Source: Xanthostigma xanthostigma (Eukaryota; Arthropoda; Insecta; Raphidioptera; Raphidiidae). From it: 64,000 nucleotides of DNA. The notes beneath the pieces were generated by a model. It was not told where the DNA came from, did no database searches, and saw only the letters and a program-made list of their open reading frames with translations. Shown piece by piece: positions 56,074 through 64,000 of the stretch. Each line of letters begins with the position of its first letter. Position 1 is the first letter of the stretch. The stretch spans positions 22,282,465-22,346,464 of the forward strand of contig OY754468.1 of the NCBI GenBank assembly GCA_963575645.1, read 5' to 3'. The translations under genes and the position numbers were made by a program.

Positions 56074-56106
<33 letters not shown>
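56074..56106. repeat. 33-bp poly(A) run at the LINE 5' junction
   Basis: A continuous run of A on plus (T on the LINE's own strand) lies between the LINE's 5' end and CCACATTAG. The matching left-side duplication has only six A, so about 27 bases are extra. Confidence 0.85.
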
Positions 56107-56108
<2 letters not shown>

Positions 56109-56164
56109 ACATTAGTCCTAAGAGAAAGTTTTTTGAGAACCCCCCTTGGCGCTTAACCTGTTAA

Positions 56165-56405
56165 TAGAAAGAGCGATAAACGAGGAAGGTTTTTGTATAT
56201 AATATATAAATACTTTGTACAAAATGGCTGAACTATGACGGTGTTTTGGAAAAAAAAAAACTGTTTTTGTACGCTTAGATGGCTAACGCTTTAGAGATCT
56301 ATCAAAACAATGAACTTTGATAGTTCTGCTGTGTAGATGAGAAGGTTAATATAATATTTCCAGAACAGTTTTGCATCCGGGTGAAATCGGGACGAGCCGC
56401 TAGTA
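56165..56405 (+). repeat. RTE/SINE-like repeat, right part
   Basis: It resumes after the second TTAA and ends CATCCGGGTGAAATCGGGAC then GAGCCGCTAGT, a usual tail of this repeat type. A smaller related tail (CGGAGCCGTGAGTAGCGGCT then AGT) lies at 56470-56545. Confidence 0.5.
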
Positions 56406-57080
56406 TAATATATAAGGCTTCTGTAAAAAAATTAAACTGTATAAACATTGTGTTTTAAAGTGGCAATGAAATACGGTGGAGCCGTACTGTTGTCGCTGCC
56501 GTGTTTCATCTAAATCGCGTTCGGAGCCGTGAGTAGCGGCTAGTATAATATACTTTTACGCACGAATCGATTCTGTTTTATTTAGTAGTTGATCTGAAAA
56601 TAGTCAAAAATGTAGATCGGAACGTCTTGAAAATAATTTATTTTCCATTATTTACTTTGGAAATCTTGGGCAATTTCGTCTCTGCAAATACGCTCTTAAT
56701 TTTCTAAAAAAAAAGCAATAAAAAACGCTTGCGAACCAATTTTTTCCATTTGAATATTTTTTGCACTACTCCCTTTTTACCCATTGCGCTCTAGTGTGGG
56801 GAAGTAAAACAAAACTGGTCAGGCTGTACCAATTCACAGTAAATATTTGTTTTTTTGTTGTTTTAGCCAATCATATTTTATACGACTTTGGGACAGGATT
56901 ACAGGACTGTGTAATATTATTAAATCCATTACATAATATGTTATCATTGTGAAAGAAAACTCTAATAATTTATAGATATGATGATCCTGTTCAATTGTTA
57001 GAAGATTAAGAAGGAAGAATCCTGGTGGCATAGGATCGATGAAAAAAGCAAATACTGAAGATTTTTATTGCATTTTTATT

Positions 57081-57120
57081 ATCTGACGTTTCGGCACACT
57101 TTATGCCATCTTCGGAGAAT
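57081..57120 (-). ncRNA. Hammerhead-like core, left arm
   Basis: Minus strand: CUCCGAAGA, U, GGCA...UGCC helix II, GAAA, CGUC. The core has C where the canonical U of CUGANGA stands, which should weaken activity. It is identical to the right-arm copy. Confidence 0.35.
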
Positions 57121-57306
57121 CAATGCTGTCCATTTTTTCAGTATTATTGTTATGTATAAAGTAAATTAAAATAAAAATTGTCATCAAAGGTATTAAATTA
57201 CTATTTATCTTGAAAGAACGAATAGTAATTTAATACCTTTGATGACAATTTTTATTTTAATTTACTTTATACATAACAATATTACTGAAAAAATGGACAG
57301 CATTGA

Positions 57307-57346
57307 TTCTCCGAAGATGGCATAAAGTGTGCCGAAACGTCAGATA
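57307..57346 (+). ncRNA. Hammerhead-like core, right arm
   Basis: Plus-strand twin of 57081-57120, with the same CCGAAGA-U-GGCA...UGCC-GAAACGUC order. A self-complementary ACGU in place of helix III would fit a dimeric minimal hammerhead. Unproven. Confidence 0.35.
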
Positions 57347-57547
57347 ATAAAAATGCAATAAAAATCTTCAGTATTTGCTTTTTTCATCGATCCTATGCCA
57401 CCAGGATTCTTCCTTCTTAATCTTCTAATAATATGTTATCATTGCCGAGTCAATTCATATTATATGTATAATAGGTTCATTGCGCTTAATTATGATACCT
57501 ATTAAATTTAAAGACTTTTAAATTCCATCATAGCGAAGAGAGCCTTG

Positions 57548-57735
57548 GATTAAAACTCACAGGGATATCGAAAAAGAGGAAAACTAAAAATATCCTGGAG
57601 AAGAACTGTTCGCGAAGAAGTTATGGAGCAACTACCTGGCTTCAAGTCACAAATATGGCAAAAGATAGGACTAGATTCAAAATTTTCGTAGACGCCTTAT
57701 GCTCCACTTAGGAGTTAGAGGAGATTATTATATGA
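57548..57735 (+). pseudogene. LINE 3'-terminal coding remnant
   Basis: Translation gives KKRKTKNILEKN, ATTWLQVTNMAKDRTRFKIF and VDALCST, then a stop and ELEEII. This resembles the C-terminal W....A.DR..WR.FV.ALCST region of RTE/Dong-like LINE proteins. The preceding GISKKRKTKN suggests the GRPR..W.R motif in decayed form. Nothing upstream is readable. Confidence 0.5.
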
Positions 57736-58936
57736 TTATTATAAATTTAATAAAATAATAAAATTTCCGTGCTTTTTTATTTTTTTTGGACCTTGTTTTT
57801 TATGGACAACAATGGAGTACCGACACGCACCCATCTATATTGTAGGTAACGATCGTTGCAGCGATGCCTTCCCAAGATTCAATATACTCTAGCTCAGCAG
57901 CACAGAGTGGTGTGTAATGCCTGAATTCAATTTACTCTACCGTCCGTAAAGAAGTTTCACTTTAAAACTACGACTTATTACTTAGATATCTTGCCATTAA
58001 CATTTCAAAATCCACGGTATGAGTTTTGAAGCAGAGCGTACTCAAAAAGAGCCAACCTTCGAAGTGCCGAGTTAGCAACTAACTCGAGCGAAGGCAGATT
58101 GGGCGTACTATAATATAACCTAGCAAGTCAGCTAACAGAAACAGCTAATTAATGCTGAGGAAGTTAATGAGTTTCTCTTACTTATCCTTATTCTGTGTCT
58201 GCACATTGCGTTCCGTTTTCATTCTCTGACCCCCCCACAGATATTCTTTCAACGTCGACCAATCTTATATTCTTACCTAAACGCATTTATACATAGCTTA
58301 TACTAATTTACAGAAGGCGTGATTGAGAGAAAGAATTATGTAAATCGTCTGATTTCATACACACTGCATATCACTGAAGCTGAGAGAGAAGAAACAGAAT
58401 TAAAATATCCATATTCTTTGTTAAAATTTGCAAATTTTGAATAATCTTCAGCTCCGTAGATTATAAAAAAATAAAGTGAATAAAATATAAAGCAAGGCGA
58501 TTCGTCGAAAATTTAGCTGTGGTTCTTTTCTTCGATGTATAATATAATACAAAAAATACTTAATAAGAAAAAATTCGCAGGTTTGTGGACAAAAGTTATA
58601 TTTATAAATGTACATTTTTTCTTATTAATTATTATTATCGATGGACACGATATCTAATATATACAAAAAATACTGTAAGGAAAGATCAGCTGACATCCTG
58701 CAACTTGTTAATATATCTTGTTCAAAATGATTTTCGTTGAAAGTATTTATAAAGTACTACTGTCTTGATTTTTTAATCACATGGTTGCAAAGTTGGAGGG
58801 GGAAGAACATTATTTAGAAGCTTATATCTCGGGAAATATTCATTTAAATCACATTTAGGTATGTATGTTAATTTAAAACTGACAAAAATTTGTTAAATAG
58901 TGCTTCAAAAACTTAGAAATTAATAATTTTCGGATT
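57736..58936. other. Unassigned AT-rich stretch
   Basis: No gene, complete element or RNA was recognised. TCTTATTAATTATTA and short A/T runs dominate. Confidence 0.4.
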
Positions 58937-59020
58937 TCTATTCTATTGAAAATTAACAGGAAAATAGCTAGTAATTTAATACACAGATGAAATATTATAT
59001 ATTCATAAATTTTTTAATAC

Positions 59021-59063
59021 TTCTACGTTTCGTGGATATCTTTGTCCACATCATCAGAAATGA
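59021..59063 (-). ncRNA. Hammerhead-like core with canonical CUGAUGA
   Basis: Minus strand: UUUCUGAUGA, U, GUGGA-CAAAGAUA-UCCAC (5-bp helix II), GAAA, CGUA, GAAG. The core CUGAUGA and GAAA are exact and GUA is a permitted NUH site. UUU can pair with GAA as a short helix I. One extra U precedes helix II. Confidence 0.45.
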
Positions 59064-59267
59064 TTAAAGAAAAGACAATAATAATATTTTAAAATGAAAA
59101 TTATAAAACAAAATACCAAATTGAAATTATAATTTTTTATTTCCTATTATTTTACGAAATGTCTTCTTGGAAAAAATAAATTAAGAAATTAAAAATTATA
59201 ATTTCAATTGGGAATTTTATTTATATAATTTTCAGTTTAAAATATTATTATTCCCTTGTCTTTAATC

Positions 59268-59313
59268 ATTCCTGATGATGAGGACAATTAAGCTATTCAC
59301 GAAACGTCGAACG
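59268..59313 (+). ncRNA. Hammerhead-like core, right arm
   Basis: Plus strand: AUUCCUGAUGA, U, GAGGAC...AUUCAC, GAAA, CGUC, GAACG. The core is exact but helix II is weak (about 3 bp), so this arm has diverged. UUC/GAA can form helix I. Confidence 0.4.
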
Positions 59314-59400
59314 TATTAAAAAATAATGAATAATATATAATATTTCATCTGTGTATTTATGGGCTATTTTCCTGTTAATCTTTACTATCTAGATTCTATT

Positions 59401-59943
59401 ACAAGCCCCCAGTTCCAAGTTCTATTCTGAATACTCATAAATGTTTTAATTGGATCTTATATAAATTGAAAATATAAACTGACCGTTATATCAATACGGA
59501 CGGTTTTGTACAACTTAATCATATTACACGTTTTAAATAAATTCAGTTTGAAATAAAACAGATAAAAAAAACATCAATCGGCAAGGTAAGTCTCAGTTAC
59601 ACATATAAAAAACATATAAAAAACATAAAATAATATAATTAGGAACATGGATTTTGTTTATTCAAAGAGAAGATTTTGTTTACCGACTTGCAGGATGTAG
59701 CTTGTCAAAATTAGATTAGTGTAATCAAATTATAATTTCTAAATAAATTAAAGTTAGTAAAACTATTTGAATAAAATAACAGTTAAAGAACTGAAGACGA
59801 TCATAAAGCTCTACAAGTACCTAAGTCTAAAGTTTAGCTATGAATCTAAGAGCTTTAAGCAGTTTTATTCAGTTAACCAAACATATACATGTACGGTAGC
59901 CGAATACACTATACGAGGTGACAGAAAAAGTTTTCAATTTTTT
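59401..59943. other. Unassigned AT-rich stretch
   Basis: Nothing beyond A/T-rich simple sequence was recognised. A 75-aa open frame at its end runs into the neighbouring repeat and is not supported as a gene. Confidence 0.4.
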
Positions 59944-60850
59944 GACGTGATAACGTCTTATAAATTGATGAATCACGTCAAAATAAAAAGATGAATGACC
60001 TAGCTGTCGACTCACCTATAAAATAAAAAAAAAAAGATGAAACACCGGCTGCATGCACGAAAAAGTGTAACGTTCCTAGCGTTCCTAACGTTCCGAACGT
60101 TCCTGACGTTACTAAGTGAGCGACTAGAATGCCTTCGGTAATTTTGAAGCAGATATCATCAACCGATTGAGATGAAAATTTGTATACACGTTTAGTTTGA
60201 ATGACAATGCATGGTTAGCTGTGTGACGTCACTCTAAATCCAATATGGCGGACTTCTAAAGATGGCGGAAATGCCTTCGGTAATTTTGAAGCAGATATCA
60301 TCAACCGATTGAGATGAAAATTTGTATACACGTTTAGTTTGAATGACAATGCATGGTTAGCTGTGTGATGTCACTCTAAATCCAATATGGCGGACTTCTA
60401 AAGATGGCGGACTAATTTTATTATGCTTTCCTACAATATGGGTATCAAATGAAAGGGCTTGCTGAGAATAACTCGAAAAATAAAGTGACGTCACTCTAAA
60501 TCCAATATGGCGGACTTCTAAAGATGGCGGACTAATTTTATTATGCTTTCCTACAATATGGGTATCAAATGAAAGGGCTTGCTGAGAATAACTCTAAAAA
60601 TAAAGTAACGTCACTCTAAATCCAATATGGCGGGCTTCTAAAGATGGCGGACTAAGTTTTTGACGTGATAACGTCTTATAAATTGATGAAACACCAGCTG
60701 CACGCACGAAAAAGTGTAACGTTCCGTAACGTTCCGCCTGACCCTGTGCGTGCAAGCGAAAGCGCAGTAATGTATTATTAAATATGATATTCGAGCGGAA
60801 TACGTTATCACGTAAAACTATCGTCCGTAAACCGACTTTACAGACAACCA
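59944..60850. mobile_element. Repeat element with GACGTGATAACG / CGTTATCACGT ends and internal minisatellite
   Basis: The start GACGTGATAACGTCTTATAA (59944, and again 60662) and the end CGTTATCACGTAAAACTATC then CGTCCGTAAACCGACTTTAC (60802-60850) are the same as in 5869-7400. CGTGCACGAAAAAGTGTAACG-like words follow the start. The interior is a tandem array (60125-60657). No transposase. Confidence 0.65.
60125..60657 (+). repeat. Tandem array with CCAATATGGCGG / AAGATGGCGG pairs
   Basis: Two ~141-bp units (AATGCCTTCGGTAATTTTGA...) start at about 60129 and 60270, followed by two ~118-bp units (TGACGTCACTCTAAATCCAA...CTCGAAAAATAAAG). The segment ACTCTAAATCCAATATGGCG then GACTTCTAAAGATGGCGG occurs four times (about 60231, 60371, 60489, 60610). 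One copy has GGGCTTC. Confidence 0.85.
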
Positions 60851-61037
60851 ATTTTTTTATGACGAGTTGTGACATTGTGTTAATTAACGAATATGATTTA
60901 TCATAAAAGCATTACAATGGAGATACATACTACATTTTTGTAAGTAGGTACCTCCTATAAAATAGCTGATTTTCACATCATAATAAGTGTATTAGTAATA
61001 TTTTTGAGAGTTCACGTTTGGCCATATTGGTATCTAT

Positions 61038-61502
61038 AGCTCTGTTCTAGCTTCTCTGCGAACGGTAACAGAACCGTCACGGTCATGCACAGTAGCTGAA
61101 ACGTGTTCCAAAACCGATACAAACAGTATCGTTTCAGCTACTGCGCATGACTCCGACGGTTCCGATACCATTAGCAGAGATAAGATAAGATAAAAATACT
61201 TTATTGTCTTATTTCATATAAAAGCTTTGTACAAAACTTAAAAAATAATGGTTTTTAATAGCGTATCCTGTAATATCCTGTAATAATCACCAGCTGAGTT
61301 ATTTTTTATTAGTTATGTAATGGTAGGTTAAGTTGTAAAACAGCTTCTATAGCTGAACTTATGCCTTTTGGTCTTTTAACCAATAAATATTATTATTATT
61401 ATTATTATTTTTGTGTCAATCGAGGAAAGTAATTTGACTACTTTGTATTTTTCCAGAAAAAAAATGGCAAGGTCGTTCGCAGAGAGCTTGATACAGAGCT
61501 TA
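61038..61502. mobile_element. MITE family B copy, disrupted
   Basis: AGCTCTGTTCTAGCTTCTCT then GCGAACGGTAACAG on the left corresponds to TCGTTCGCAGAGAGCTTGAT then ACAGAGCT on the right (about 61473-61501). The segment between 61177 and about 61410 is a LINE 3' end. The inner hairpin TAGCTGAAACG...CGTTTCAGCTACTGCGCATG is family-like. Confidence 0.5.
61177..61410 (+). repeat. LINE 3' end with (ATT)n tail
   Basis: AAGATAAGATAAAAATACTT followed by ~200 bp, GCCTTTTGGTCTTTTAACCA and ATAAATATTATTATTATTAT is a LINE 3' UTR with microsatellite tail, similar in kind to the CR1-like LINE at 31890-34818. It is inserted in a family B MITE. No coding part remains. Confidence 0.5.
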
Positions 61503-61884
61503 GGTATACTGTTCATTTCCTATTTTGCTTCCCTGTGGCTCATATGGATTTAAATGGCAAGTGACAGAAATATAACTATTGGATTGGCAAAATCGCATTA
61601 GGTTTGTTTTATTTTACGTATACTAGTGTGAAAAATTGTGTCATTTTACTACTGCTATACAAGCATCAAAATCAGCTCTTTTGTAGAGAGTCGTGCAAAA
61701 AAAAACCCATTAAACTCGAGTACGGCTAAAATAATCAAAGCACAATATAAACTTCTAATATGAAAAAACGTAGAGTTTATCAAGTCGCAGAACCCCTTCT
61801 ATACAGAGTATTCAAGTCTTAAGTAAGAGAATTATTTTTAAAATAGGTATATATACAAAACATTGTTTTCTTTAAAACACAATT

Positions 61885-62265
61885 TTGGCCACGCTAAACC
61901 ACGCGAAACCACTGAACCGATTTTACTGAAATGTTGTACATGTGTCTTACTTGGTGCAACTTACGCTATAGGATAGTTTTTATTAAATTTTTTGTATATA
62001 ATTGCGGTTTTATCTTAAAAAAACTGTTTTAGTAACATGTAACGACATCTGATAGAATTTACTCAAAGCTATAAGTTCAGAAGCAAACAAAAAACACTGT
62101 TTTAGTACCAAGTCGCGACATCTGGTAGAATTCGCTCCAAGCTATTACTTCAGAAGCAAACCTGGTGGAATTTGCTCAAAGCTATTAGTTCAGACGGCAG
62201 GCCGCAAACGAAATACATTTTGCAGATTTATATCTATCGCACCCGGATGAAAACGGGATGGACAG
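61885..62265 (-). repeat. Repeat family with ~75-bp internal tandem units, reverse copy
   Basis: CGAAACCACTGAACCGATTT at the left, then three units of CATCTGATAGAATTTACTCA then AAGCTATAAGTTCAGAAGCA and ATATCTATCGCACCCGGATG at the right. It is the reverse of 24774-25205. Same module order, so the same family. Confidence 0.65.
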
Positions 62266-62990
62266 CTATATTTAAATAAAATATTACATTATTGTATATT
62301 TGGTTAGTTTTAAGATCTGATTTCCTTAACCTTGGCATAATATTTTTGTGTCAGCTCGTATAAATAATTCACTTTACTGTAGTATATTTTGTAAAAGCTC
62401 AACTCGCAGCACCGCTGTGAAGTTCGTATACACGTTAGGAAGCACTAACTTCAGGCAAGTCAATGCCGGGCTCCTTGATATTTTATATAGTAGGTATGTC
62501 TGATCACACCAATCTTTTGATTATCCTGACATTAAAATTATACTAAGGATAGAACTGCTTCATTTTGGAAACAGTGGTTGCAATACGACGGAAAAATGAA
62601 CACGAATGTTTGCTGGTTGAAAATTTTAATAAACAAATATTCAAACAATAATGAAACAGTTCAACGATGTGTGAACAATCCTTTAACAGGATAAAATATT
62701 GTATTCATTATTTTTTTAAATATCTTTTTCATCGCTGTTAAATTACTAATAAGATATTTCGCAAACAAACAATGTTTCAACAAATATTTTTGTGTTTTTC
62801 CATTACATTTTTTTCGGATTTTACATAGCTATACATATTATGTGGGCATTATTTTCAGATTATACAACGAATTGTTTTTACCTTAAATCCGCAACATTTA
62901 AAATTTTTACGTTCATTTGAAACCGCCTGACAATAATTTCAGCCCGACTAAATAATCTGGCCTATTTATTATTTTATTTTATTCCATACT
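62266..62990. other. Unassigned AT-rich stretch
   Basis: No gene or repeat pair was recognised. Confidence 0.4.
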
Positions 62991-63242
62991 AGTGATCAGG
63001 TCCGGTTTCGCCCGAATTTGTAGATTCCCGCCGTTTTCTCGTCGACTTACGTTGCAAAATTAGCCTCCACGAAAAACGCTTTTATTTTAACGCAATAATA
63101 TATAACCTATGTCCACCCTGAAGGGTCCTTCTAAATATTGGTGAAAAAAAAATTTGCAAACGAATGAGTAGTTTCCAATATACACAAACTCACAAAATTC
63201 GCACTTTCTCTTTATTTATTCTCATATTAGTATAATAGATTA
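62991..63242 (+). repeat. RTE/SINE-like repeat fragment
   Basis: CATACTAGTGATCAGGTCCG then GTTTCGCCCGAATTTGTAGA, CTATGTCCACCCTGAAGGGT and a CATATTAGTATAATAGATT end are typical of insect RTE/SINE-derived repeats. Non-coding. Confidence 0.5.
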
Positions 63243-63340
63243 AATTTGAAGGCATTAAATTTTTAAATTCAAGGCATGCCTAGGCCTTACTACCCTTCAG
63301 CCAGTTCTTCGATTTTATATTCAGACATTACAAAAGAAGT

Positions 63341-63768
63341 ATAATAATAAATAATGCGTTTAACGTCCGTTTATCGACTTTATGTCATAACAGACGCCAT
63401 TCGCACCATTACTATTTTCCATCTATCACACTTACCGTTATTTTCTACATTTCTAAACTTCAACTTAATTAATAGCAATGTGCGAATAAAGGAATTTTAG
63501 GACATTAGGATAAGGTACGTAAATTTTGAGCATATGAGTTTGACAGGTAATCCGGCCATAGCCTTGAATAAGGAACCATCTCGATATTTATCTGGAATTA
63601 TTGATGGAAACCACGGAAAACCTCAACAAGGTGGCCGGTACAGGAATTACCGTTTCTCGGTGAGGGCAGCAGGAAAAAGTACCAGCCTCATCTGTCCCCG
63701 CCGGGATTCGAACCCGGTACCTCCCGAATGCGAGTCTAGTGCTCTCACCACTACGCCACCCCGCTTGG
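63341..63768 (-). mobile_element. Complete tRNA-derived SINE with perfect 12-bp target duplication
   Basis: TACAAAAGAAGT at 63329-63340 recurs at 63769-63780. On the minus strand the head (63640-63768) has box A-like GGGGTGGCGTAGTGGTGAGA and box B-like CGGGTTCGAATCCCGGCGGG. The body is shared with 26111-26391, and the tail ends (TTATTATTAT)n at 63341-63352. The 113-aa plus-strand open frame over it is incidental. Confidence 0.85.
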
Positions 63769-63780
63769 TACAAAAGAAGT

Positions 63781-64000
63781 GTTACATAAATGTTTACGGT
63801 GCTTCAAATACCTACCCAAAAATGTTCGATGGCTCTCCTACTAAAACGTTAGACAGTCCTGTAAGTATAATATAACTCTATCAACTTCACCAGAGCACAT
63901 GGTTTGATTTTATCGCATTGCCAGGTCCTTCTAGTTGGAATAAATTCATTCAGTTAAAAAGTTTCTCCATCGTTACGTGTTGTGTATGTCTCTGCGAGTG
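63781..64000. other. Unassigned window end
   Basis: Nothing was recognised in the last ~220 bp. Confidence 0.4.

Larger units (their letters stand above)
50647..56106 (-). mobile_element. Complete LOA-like (I superfamily) LINE with both ORFs open
   Basis: It lies on the minus strand: 5' end near 56073, ORF1 (55803-54337), ORF2 (54356-50733), a short 3' UTR and an AAATAAATCTAATC-like 3' end near 50647. AAAAAACCACATTAG at 50632-50646 recurs at 56101-56115, a 15-bp target duplication. Between the 5' end and the duplication stands an A run (plus strand) of 33 bases, 56074-56106, the last six counted in the duplication. ORF order, APE-type EN, RT, RNase H and gag-like ORF1 fit LOA/I-type LINEs. 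It looks recent and possibly active. Confidence 0.85.
49963..56160. mobile_element. TTAA-flanked piggyBac-like non-autonomous element, split by a LINE
   Basis: CAGGTTAAGCGCC at 49963-49975 is exactly inverted as GGCGCTTAACCTG at 56148-56160, and TTAA flanks both ends (49959-49962, 56161-56164). Removing the LINE leaves about 0.75 kb. It has no transposase. The left part carries GCGGACACCGGTGTCCGC, a perfect 18-bp palindrome, at 49979, 50493 and 50532 (approximate starts). TTAA duplication suggests piggyBac-type mobilisation, although the CAGG terminus differs from the usual CCC start. Confidence 0.75.
56950..57427. mobile_element. Palindromic Penelope-like insertion with 17-bp direct repeats
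   Basis: ATAATATGTTATCATTG at 56933-56949 recurs exactly at 57428-57444. The insert is a near-perfect palindrome from about 56998, arms ~210 bp, with a short loop near 57210-57217. Each arm carries TCCGAAGATGGCATAAAGTG then TGCCGAAACGTCAG, pointing outward from the centre in both directions. This head-to-head arrangement and the GAAGATGG...CGAAACGTC word suggest a Penelope-like terminal region. No RT remains. Confidence 0.65.
58937..59400. mobile_element. Palindromic Penelope-like insertion
   Basis: ATTCTATTGAAAATTAACAG then GAAAATAGC on the left is mirrored by GCTATTTTCCTGTTAATCTT...GATTCTATT on the right. The arms are ~200 bp with visible divergence and contain TTAATACTTCTACGTTTCGT and CACGAAACGTCGAACGTATT then AAAAAATAATG. 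The short ATTCTATT at both margins may be a target duplication but is partly inside the arms. The design is the same as at 56950-57427. Confidence 0.6.

Noticed and set aside
63640-63768. tRNA gene on the minus strand
   Set aside because: It is the head of a SINE bounded by a 12-bp duplication.

Overview
The window is animal nuclear DNA, very probably from a moth or butterfly (Lepidoptera). It is AT-rich, with long non-coding stretches, GT-AG split exons and dense, layered transposable elements. Several repeats match interspersed families I associate with lepidopteran genomes: the AGGGTTCCGTACCC / GAGTCCGACTC element, the GAGAACCTCCTCC...GTCGGTTAAAAA tail, and the RTE/SINE-like CACGCCTAAACC repeats. 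There is no sign of bacterial gene organisation.

Host gene. The only host protein-coding gene I can support is a neuroligin-like cholinesterase-domain adhesion protein on the minus strand, seen as three consecutive internal exons: 20768-20971, 18838-19571 and 12200-12470. Phases match at both joins (phase 1, then phase 0), and intron lengths are 1,196 and 6,367 bp. The catalytic serine position reads GHDTG and the catalytic histidine position reads VRGED, so the protein should be an inactive-esterase adhesion molecule. First and last exons were not found. Much of the window may be neuroligin intron.

Mobile elements, left to right. 0-12 kb: a decayed PIF/Harbinger transposase, an old LINE remnant, several MITEs, a nested MITE at 4.3-5.5 kb, a composite repeat block with a ~120-bp minisatellite at 5.9-9.3 kb, and two hAT elements at 9.8-11.3 kb. 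12-22 kb: the neuroligin exons, with foldback elements in the introns. 22-31 kb: foldbacks, a SINE copy and a TTAA-flanked MITE. 31.9-34.8 kb: a 5'-truncated CR1-like LINE with a long open RT frame. 34.9-40.2 kb: a putative and a well-supported solo LTR, the latter carrying an inserted tRNA-derived SINE. 40.7-45.2 kb: more MITEs. 45.3-46.9 kb: a second 5'-truncated LINE. 48.5-49.7 kb: an almost perfect 1.1-kb palindrome. 49.96-56.16 kb: a TTAA-flanked, piggyBac-like non-autonomous element holding a complete LOA-like LINE with both ORFs open. 56.9-59.4 kb: two head-to-head palindromic insertions with hammerhead-ribozyme-like cores (a third lies at 15.8 kb). 59.9-64 kb: a minisatellite-bearing element, further repeats and a complete tRNA-derived SINE.

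The most unusual signals are the three palindromic insertions with hammerhead-like cores, two of them bounded by 14-17-bp direct repeats; the 1.1-kb palindrome; the intact LINE with a 33-bp homopolymer at its 5' junction; and the repeated 18-bp palindrome GCGGACACCGGTGTCCGC in its host element. All calls were made by reading the sequence; no database search was run.
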